DNA of 64,000 nucleotides from Pleurostoma richardsiae (lineage: Eukaryota; Ascomycota; Sordariomycetes; Calosphaeriales; Pleurostomataceae): NCBI GenBank assembly GCA_030052745.1, contig JANBVO010000024.1:1-64000 (forward strand), read 5' to 3'. The notes under the pieces are model-generated. The model saw only the letters and a program-made list of their open reading frames with translations, was not told the DNA's origin and made no database searches. Numbering within the stretch: position 1 is the stretch's first letter; each line of letters starts with the position of its first letter. Position numbers and translations under genes: made by a program. Of this stretch, positions 55,987 through 64,000 are shown piece by piece.

Positions 55987-57740
55987 CCCCATTCCCTCGT
56001 CCAGGAAAAACAGAGAGAACGAACGAGCACGGCAACAGATCAGCAATGTCTCATGTGACTGGTCCGTTTGAAGAAAGAGACGTGGGGGTCCTCGCTCGCT
56101 TCCCTTCTTCGCTCTTTCCATTTCCCTGCCGCATCCTTGCCCCTGTCTCGGTCCCTGGTCGTTCCAGGCGGGGCTTCTCCGTGTCCTTGCAGGGACAATC
56201 CCTACTAGCGGCCTCGCTTCGTCATTAGCGTGGGCGTTATCCTTTCGGGGCTAGCGGGGGCTGTTCGCGCTTAAACAGGGAAAGGACGGGAAGACTAGAC
56301 GCAGCGGCCAATCACTTTTCTCCGTTCCCTATCGGCACTAGTGTAGCACGGCCCTAGCCGGATCTCGTGCTAATCTGCTAGCGTCCTTGGTCCGTGTGCC
56401 AGCCACGTCTGTCGTCTAACCGCTTGTGACGATGGCCTCTTTGTGGCCGCCAATTTTAGGGCAAATGGCCTGCTGTGGCTGCCGCACGAGATTCTCAGTT
56501 GGGAAAGATGGTGAGGCCAAGGCCGTCATTCCCCCTCGATCACGGGGATCGCCCGCGATAGGCATCGTGGGAAGGGCAAGGTCAGCTCGGCACGGCCAGA
56601 TGCCGCTGCTGATCGCAAAGGGGGGCTTAGGGGTCTCACAATCTCACCGAATCTCACTAAGCGCACAGTTGCACGATCGCCAAGGGGGGTGGTGGTGGTT
56701 CAGCTGCAGTAGGTACTCTAAAGGGAGCGGACGCTTTCGGCAAGTCTGGTGAGCATGACTACGGATTACATGCTGCATGTGAGATATTCCCATCCCGAGA
56801 GGGAAAATGCGAGCTACTCGGCATTGCCAGAAGCGTCTAGGGTCGATATCGACATGAACTGGCGACGGCAGACCCGTTCCCTGATTCAGGATCCCTGCAT
56901 CTCACCCCGAAAACAGGCGAAAGAAGCAAAGCTCGCGATGCCTTGCAAAGACCTCAATCCGCCCAGCCTCCCGCTGGCCGAATGGCTTATCACCTTGGGG
57001 AATGCTTAGAGCAGCGCTATGCATATGGCCTCCCCAGCTGCGGCCATCTTCCTCACCGTAAAGCAACAACCAGGACGCTCTGCCTCCGCAACGTCGTAGG
57101 GATCGAGTCCAGCAGGGGATCGATCATGCAGGCAACCGAAACCTGAAATGCTGCAAGGTACGGACGGACCTGCGCTTGGGGACCATCAAAATATCCTGCA
57201 GGGAGAAGAAGACGATCCGGATTCATCAATTCCAGCGTCAGCAGCAAGGTTCCCCTGCAGTTCTGCTGTTACAGCCACAGCGATACGCCCGGCGAGGACT
57301 CCGAACAATAGGCAGGTAATCCGTGTGCCGCCGCAGTATGTATCTCAAATGTCGAGCGAAATAAAAAAAGCAAATCTGGCGCAATCTTCAAAAGATGACG
57401 TCTTACAGGTCCCTTGGCCGAGGCTGCCGACAGGTCCGGAGTGGCTCCCTCTCCACACTTTCTTCGCCGTTTCAATCCTACCTCACTCCGCCAAAATCCC
57501 TGGTTAATCCTCGCAGCTGTGCATTATCACCGTACGAGTTGGGGGTTCTGCAGGGTCTCGAGGATGTAAGCGGACAGACGAATCTAATAGCCTACATGCA
57601 ATCTACATGGTAGTTCGCAGTACTGACTGAATCCGTTCGTCTCCTGGGTAGCTAATCGCACTGAGCACCAAATGGAGTGAAGGTGCTGACATCCTGAGGG
57701 GCCGTTCGCCGTCGGCACAGCCGCTCTTCCTACGAATCCT

Positions 57741-57774
57741 GCCAGCCAGCCATCCAGCCAGCCATCCAGCCATG
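57741..57774. repeat. GCCA/TCCA microsatellite
   Basis: Alternating GCCA and TCCA tetramers, arranged as an imperfect 12 nt higher-order repeat. Non-coding. Confidence 0.8.
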
Positions 57775-60700
57775 CTACGACGGGCAGTCCGCAAGTGCGC
57801 GGGCTCGGCTCGGGACACACCGTGAGCTTGGGTACCCGCTCTCTCTTCATGCCTGCCTTAGTGCCAGCCGTCTCACGTGGGAGAACCCTCTGCCCTTCCG
57901 TCGCCGAGCCTGCCGTTGCTGGAGACGACACAGAAAGCTGCACTAAAAGGCGCAATGTGATGTCTTTGACGGGGCTTGGCTCGTCTGTCTAAAACAAACC
58001 ACCCCCCTCCATGACGGGGACTAGGGCTTTGGGCTATCAGTCATGCCATCCAGCACGATAATCTCGTGGCCGCGGGCCCATCCAACGGAGCTGGTAGATC
58101 ACCTTCAGCCAGCGCCGGGAACTGAGACAACACGACTTGGCCGCGATGACCGCCCGGTTCTTGCAGAGAGGCCGGACGAGGCACGCCGGATTGTCTCTCC
58201 ACCCCCTCCTGCACCGTACAACCCCCCGGTCGGCTGCATTCCCACGTTGTTCACTGTGGTGGTTGAATGAAACCGTAACTGCTACCCACCAGTGTACGGC
58301 GTAATTGCCCCCCACTGCGGACACGGCCACCCAGTTGCGCCGATCGTGCCAGGTTTCTGTAGGCGCAATATCGCATTGCAGCAATGTTGCGCAGGAGAGC
58401 ATCATAGCCAGAATGCAACGGCGGAACGATATTTACAGAAACGTTGACCGTGTTGCCGAGCAAGCGAGAGCAGCACAGCCAGCCAGGTTCCGATTAACTA
58501 GCCCCAGCCAAACCGCTCTTTTCTCGCAATATGTCGCGACCAGAAAGAACCCACAGATCCGAACCTGATGAGCGCAGCGTCCGGCTCCCGTGGGGGTCTT
58601 TGGCTCGCTGCAAGTTTATGCTGCATGTTTTATCACTGCTTGCGAGTCTGCGACGGCGCATTCCTGGCCAGGGTGGAACCATTTCGTCTGCTCACGGAGC
58701 CCGGGCTAGCGTACAACGTACGTTCGAGGGAAAAGAGGCCATGCTCATACGATCGCTGCTGCCCCGTGCTCCGTACACGCCGCTCCTCACCTGCGATCCA
58801 AATCTCCGCAAAGGCCAGGTGCAAGCCCACCCCCGTCCAACTCCGGGTTGCCGTTTTGGGCCGCCCGCCCGTCGCACGCCCTGACGACAGTGACGACGGG
58901 GCTCCGCAGACGAGGTTATCGTTACGCTACTGTGAGTTCCCTTGCGGATTGCGGGGCGAAGCCAGGAGGCAGGCTGATCGCTGCGTCGTGCACCCTTGGC
59001 CGAAGGGGGAAGTATGGGGTCTCGACATCACTTTTCAGGACTCTCGCAGCTGCAGGAATGCGGAGCTGGCGAATCGCCTGCTAGCCGCTTGGGGGTTGTC
59101 GACCCAGATAAGCCCTGGCAGGATGCTGCAGACGACGTGAGCAGGTCGTGCAAAGACATCATCCACGAGCAATGTAATGACCTCGTCTTGGAGCAAGCGG
59201 CGCTCTCTAACGAGCTGTTTATTGCCCTGGCCCCAGCTATGTTGACGTCTTGACCGAGCTTCACCATGTCTGACACCGTCGAAACACTAGCTCAACTGAG
59301 TAACGATATCGGATTAGTGGGTTCTACCCGCAGTCGATAGACGGGAAGCTCCACTTAGTTCGTCGACGACGTCGGGCGCTGGGAGGAACCGTCCTGCCGA
59401 TGCCTCTATGCCTAATAAACGGCGGGCTTGACACCATCCGCCGATTCCTTTCGCCCCTTTCCCACGATTTGCGTCAGTCACCAGTGTAGAGTAGACGACA
59501 ATAACGACAGCTGTGGCGATGTGTCCTCGAGGTGGTGTGCTGCTACTGCACAACCATACGTATTCCGTCCTCTTCGATCCACCAGAAACACCAGTTCCGC
59601 TCTCTCTATCATGCCGTTATATCACCAGACCGGATGGAGTGAGGGCCTAGCAGTGAGATAACACTAGAGATCGTCGAGCAGATCAGTTGCATTGATTGGC
59701 CGACGGCAGATATGCGGTTTCGGGCCTTGAATAGCTTCAGGTTCGTCCGGCTCGTCGCAAGATGACGGTTATCTGCCTGGGGGGAAGCTCTGTGGCCAAT
59801 CACAACATGGCTTCTGCAGCTGAAGGAGTCCCTTGCTCTCTCCATACGTACCGCGCTCCAGATTGCCTTCCCCTACCTCAGTGCGGGCCTGCAGAGAAAT
59901 CCGGGTATCGAATTGGCCAGGCGATGCGTATGCAATGCAGGATAAACCATCGAGTTGGTGTAAACGTCCATCCTGATTGCTTCATCCTGCAGCGTTGGCA
60001 ACGGGGCATCCTTTGGAAATCCGGTGATCGGTGGCCACGCAGCAAGTTTGGCACACACTCCTATCGGAGGGCCATTGCCAAGCTTCTCGGAGGGGCGACT
60101 GGCACGAAACGGAGCTCGAGTGTGGGGAGAGGCTCCTGACGATGATTTGTTCAACGTGCATGGCTCCTGCAGGACCCTCCACCCCTGGCGGGCAGGGGTC
60201 GCTGCACGTAAAATCAGAAGGGGCTTAGTGTTGAGATAATCTACCACATGGCTGCAGCATGATGGCGAAAGCCATGGCCGATTGAAGAACGCGAGTGGGG
60301 AAAGATGACCGGGGCCGTCTGGGAGCTGGCAGGCAGTCCCTCCAGCCTTTCAGAGAGATCTCCAGTTCCATGCCGCTTTGGTTGCGTGGCCTGGCATTCC
60401 AGCGATTCTTCACAAGTAGGGTCGGTGTGGTGAGCTAAAACACCATGCAGACACACCCACCGGTAGAGGCGAGACATGACGGCTTGCGGGTTGTCTGAGC
60501 ATTCGCGCGACACTGAGACGCCGAACCAGTAGCACCCAGTGGAAGGAAGTGATATCCTACTAGTCGTGAATGCTGGAACGAACACTTGTGCACTTGTCAG
60601 TTAACGGCAGAGCCTGCAAGACATGGTAGGCAGACAGGGCGTTTCTCGAAGTCTAGGCCACGCCGAAGCATTCCATTCAAGTCATCGCTGCCAAGAAGGC

Positions 60701-63294
60701 TCACAACCGGTTCCATCGTGCCGTCAAATGACGAGATGTTGATGGCAGGCACCGCAATGAGCACGACGTGCACCGTAATTTCAGGCAGGCTGGACCGGCC
60801 GTGACCCATGATGGGGAACCACAGTTCAGCGCCGAGCTACTGAAGTAGGCGGCGGCCAAGCTCCCGAGCCTTTGGCTGGGAGGCCGACAGGCAGCCAATA
60901 ACACAGGGGAAGTCGCCCGAAGAGCTGCTTCAATCTGCCTCTAATTAGCAGCCAGCTCTTCCAGGCTGCGTGGACGGTGTCCTGGCCAGCGGTTATGATG
61001 GGTTGATTCTCTGCGCAGCACGTCGTCGCACTGCATCGCCGCTGCAACTTGACGAGAGCTGCTCCACTCGCACACTCTCTCGCCAATACGTCGTTGGTGC
61101 TGCACCTTATTCCCCTCCTAGACGTGAGTGCGTTTGAGGGCTGCCGGCGGCCGACGCAGAGCTGGACATGACCGGACAGGACGGGAGCTTTCCTCCCACC
61201 GCAGAGCACGACACCCACACCTGCGGGACCTAGGGCAGGCGGTCGCTGGTTCCCAGCTCATTGAGTGCTCCGTAAGCTCCCTCAGTTGAGACACGCACCC
61301 CCACGCGGGACCAATATGGGTGCATTTGCCTGCTGCTCACGCTGTTTAATCCCGCGCTTACGGCTCCTCCTGAAAATTACGGGAGAATAGGCAGTGCAGC
61401 AGACAGAAGGAGGGGAATGGAGTCGATGGACTCGACAGGCGTGGCATCGAGCGACGATGAATGGCGACAGATGGCGACAATGTGTCAATGTGTTCCTGGC
61501 CACATTGTTTCTCCCTGAATGTGGAGAAGGCCATTGCTTTCGGGCGTCACGACGGCAGAGAAAAAGCAAGAAAACATTCGATCGAAGAATGTAGGCAAAA
61601 CGCTAGAAGCACAGATTGATCGACTCATCGTCGAGGCGCCGAGCAAAGGGGAACAAGGCGCCTGCAGCCATTAGTTAGGAGAGCAAATTAGCAAGCCGTA
61701 CGGTGGCAGAGCTCTGGCGTGAGAAAATTTGCGCGCAAAAAGGGACGAGAAGAGTCACAGAGTGGCCAGGAGGGTTCTCCGTTCCAGTGACTCTGTCTCA
61801 GTGCTGGAGAGCACCGTGCACTGTGTCCACACATGTTCATCTCGCACATTCGAGACATTCTAGACAGTTATTATGATGGACGGTCTGTGAGTGTCCGCAC
61901 CGTCTAGGCGTGGTGGTGCACTGTGCCGGGTCCCGTGTCCTCCCTCTCTTTTCCGTCGTGCTTCATCGCCGCTCTCCTGGCGTGCGAAGCAAAGCGGAAA
62001 GTCAAATTCTGATGGGCTAACAATGGGGCCAAAACACAGGCCACTTTGTGCTGCTTGGTGGGACCACACCTTCAATTTGCAGTGCACAAAGTCAACAACA
62101 GGCCACCACTCCCTGACACCACCGGGCACTACCGAGAGTACCTGTGAAGACTGTGGGTTTTGTGTGGTGAGAGCAGGTACTTTCGATATTCCGCTCGTTC
62201 CGCCCTCGCATTTTGCGGGTGCATGAGGAACAGTTTCGACAGTCGACACGGGGGGCTGCCGTCCACCAGCGGTGGAGAACCGAGGAGGAGCAGAACAATG
62301 CGTGATAACGGCACTCCCTCTCCAGGCTCTTCAGGGTGGGCTTGGCAGGCTGGGGTGGCCAAATTGCTCGCGGCACGCCCTCTCCCCCCTCATCTTGTCT
62401 GTCCATCAGCGTCAAAGGCTGGCTGGTTGTGAGGGCGTGTCTTTTATTAGAGACACCATGAAAAATTTTGCTCGTTTTTTACACATCACACGCCAGGGTC
62501 TTGGGGTACGTACTCCCCGTACCTCCGTACCTTTCCACCCTTCCCACCCCTGCCTCTTCTGCTCCAGACGAGGGTGCGAGGCTGGTCTGGCGCTAGCTCG
62601 CACACGGCCTAGCGCGGAGGCATCGCTCTGCAAGGACAGGGCAGCGACAGGCCACCCCCGTCCTTGCCTGATTCCCTGGCGTCCCTGCCAGGGCAGTACG
62701 AGCGTCTGACGTACCATCCCCCGCCAGGCGTCCCCACGGAGGTACGCTTGCCCTTGTACCCACTGCCAAATGTCTGAAAAAGCTGTCGTGGGTCGGGTGG
62801 TCACCAGGCCCGCCTCGATCGTCGTCATGTACCCCCTCGTACAAATCTGGCGGGGAGGGTACTTTGCACCATGGGCTATGCTGCCATCGAGAATACAAAA
62901 GAACCTCATGCCCGCTTCCTTCCCAGTCCTCCATCACCTCGACCAACCTCTTCCACTTCGCCCTCCAGCAACTTGAACACCGGTGCTCTGCAGCCGACTA
63001 CTTCTCTTCTCATATCACGGTGACCTCGTCTGCACGACCGATCCTGTCGACGTTCACCTTGTTCACCTCGACCTCTGGCCCACTGCAGTTGACTCATCTC
63101 GCCGACCTTGTCATCCGCTCTACCCCCCGCCAGTCGAGCTATCTGTCTTCTCCCTGGTGGCCTTCACATAACTTCCTGCTGTGTGGAAGAAATAGAACTG
63201 TGTTGATCGCCCATTGCAAACCCGCCCCCGGACAAACCCAACTACCACCGTCATCAAGGGCAGCCTTGCCGTTCACCACACACCAACCTACAAG

Positions 63295-63765
63295 ATGGCT
63301 TCCGAGTGGGCACACTCCTTCTGCCTGACCTGCGACAAGCAGACCGACGGCACCACCTATTGCTCCGAGTCCTGCAGACTGGCAGACTACGAGAGCACTG
63401 CCTCAACCTCGAGCTCGGGTCCTAGCTCGCCGGCCATGTCCGGACCGTCCTACCCATGGTCCTTCTCGAAACCAGCCACGACCTCGACCAAGTTCTACCT
63501 CTCCCCCGCATACGACTTCAGCAACGCTCAGCCATACGGCTCAAGTAACAAGTCTTCGACCCCTCGTCGGGAGTCCTCGCCATTGACACCATCCGCTCGT
63601 CTCCTTTCACCCTCAAGCTCCCACAGCAGCCTCTGCTCCATGAGGAGCAGCTCGTCAGCCGGCGTCGAGGCAAGTCAACAACTGTCTGACAAGGCGAGGA
63701 GGGAGCTCTTGGCTTATGCCAGCTCCTTCGAGAACGTCCGGTTGCAGCGACGACGCTCCTATTGA
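63295..63765 (+). CDS. ECL1-family small zinc protein (lifespan/starvation factor)
   Basis: Single exon, 156 residues from the ATG at 63295 (AAGATGGC); the frame is open upstream but without a better ATG. The N-terminus holds CLTCDKQTDGTTYCSESCR, with cysteines 10, 13, 23 and 27 in the C-x2-C-x9-C-x3-C pattern of the Ecl1/Ecl2/Ecl3 family. These short proteins extend chronological lifespan and respond to sulfur, amino-acid or zinc shortage in fission yeast. The rest is Ser-rich and low-complexity, with likely phosphosites (SSPLTPSARLLSP), and a conserved-looking C-terminal helix (LSDKARRELLAYASSFENVR). It is preceded by nearly 14 kb without clear genes, which suggests a large regulatory region. 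Confidence 0.8.
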   Translation: MASEWAHSFCLTCDKQTDGTTYCSESCRLADYESTASTSSSGPSSPAMSGPSYPWSFSKPATTSTKFYLSPAYDFSNAQPYGSSNKSSTPRRESSPLTPSARLLSPSSSHSSLCSMRSSSSAGVEASQQLSDKARRELLAYASSFENVRLQRRRSY

Positions 63766-64000
63766 TTCAGCTTCAGCATACATCAGTATTTCGCATTTGA
63801 ATATCTTCTCGGTTTCCGCCCAGCTCTCTGAGCTCTCGACTCCATGATTTCCTTACATCTATGCCACGACACTTGTTATTTACGGATCACACACATTTCA
63901 CTTGCTTTGCTTTTTTGACACGCTTCGAGACACGGATGGGACATCTTCGGCACTATTGTTGTAACACAAAAAAAGCATCTACCGGAGCACAGCATGATAA
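63766..64000 (+). other. 3' flank of the ECL1-like gene
   Basis: Presumed 3' UTR. It contains T-rich and A-rich runs near 63908-63916 and 63968-63976 but no recognisable feature. Confidence 0.4.

Larger units (their letters stand above)
49360..63294. other. 13.9 kb gene-poor region upstream of the ECL1-like gene
   Basis: Apart from one possible small frame at 49465-49776, I find no gene here. Open frames are numerous but short, overlap on both strands, often lack ATG starts, and are Arg/Ser/Pro/Cys-rich as random translations of GC-balanced DNA are. The composition is not AT-rich and does not suggest repeat-induced mutation. Microsatellites lie at 51262-51290, 55957-55986 and 57741-57774, and an 11 bp inverted repeat at 52250-52275. 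The right end (about 62.9-63.3 kb) is pyrimidine-rich and should be the ECL1-like promoter and leader. Confidence 0.6.

Noticed and set aside
58568-59140. 190-residue plus-strand frame in the gene desert
   Set aside because: Cys/Arg/Ser-rich with no hydrophobic core pattern and overlapped by other frames of equal quality.

Overview
The window is nuclear DNA of a filamentous ascomycete (Pezizomycotina; Sordariomycetes is my best guess, not proven). The main reason is gene structure. Most genes are split by short introns (about 45-150 nt) with GT-AG ends and CTGAC or CTAAC branch sites 15-30 nt before the acceptor. The protein families point the same way: a NUC-2/PHO81 phosphate regulator, DAD2 of the DASH ring, a DUF2293 protein, an ECL1-type small zinc protein and several proteins known only from Pezizomycotina. 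I reassembled exons by hand and required every junction to keep frame. Exon coordinates are in the evidence text.

Layout. 1-8.2 kb: the tail of an unknown gene, a type II membrane protein (-), a small multi-pass membrane protein (+) and the SPX-ankyrin-GDPD phosphate regulator PHO81/NUC-2 (-). 10.7-24.2 kb: CUE5-like ubiquitin adaptor (-) back to back with ESCRT-III VPS20 (+), a DUF2293 protein (-) back to back with the DHX35-type DEAH helicase (+), and a long single-pass membrane protein (+). 28.5-36.8 kb: a MID2-like Ser/Thr-rich surface sensor (+), a membrane-anchored carboxylesterase (-) and an unknown basic, repeat-bearing protein (-) with an in-frame stop codon. 37.9-49.4 kb is a dense housekeeping block: DAD2 (-) back to back with shugoshin SGO1 (+), retromer VPS29 (-) back to back with alanine:glyoxylate aminotransferase AGX1 (+), then exportin XPO1/CRM1 (+). 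49.8-63.3 kb has no convincing gene and leads into an ECL1-like gene (+) at the right edge.

Functional links. Two adjacent divergent genes (DAD2 and SGO1) both act in chromosome segregation and share a 394 bp promoter region. Another divergent pair (CUE5 and VPS20) both act in ubiquitin/endosome/autophagy traffic and share 455 bp containing a palindromic GATA element. VPS29 adds a third endosomal sorting gene. PHO81 and the ECL1-like gene belong to nutrient and starvation signalling.

I see no complete transposon, rRNA, tRNA, CRISPR array or virus-like element. The points most worth checking are the PHO81 start codon apparently split by an intron, the in-frame TGA inside a perfect hairpin in the gene at 34.6-36.8 kb, a GC-AG intron at 3.7 kb, a threonine in XPO1 at the leptomycin B cysteine position, and the 13.5 kb gene-poor stretch before the ECL1-like gene.
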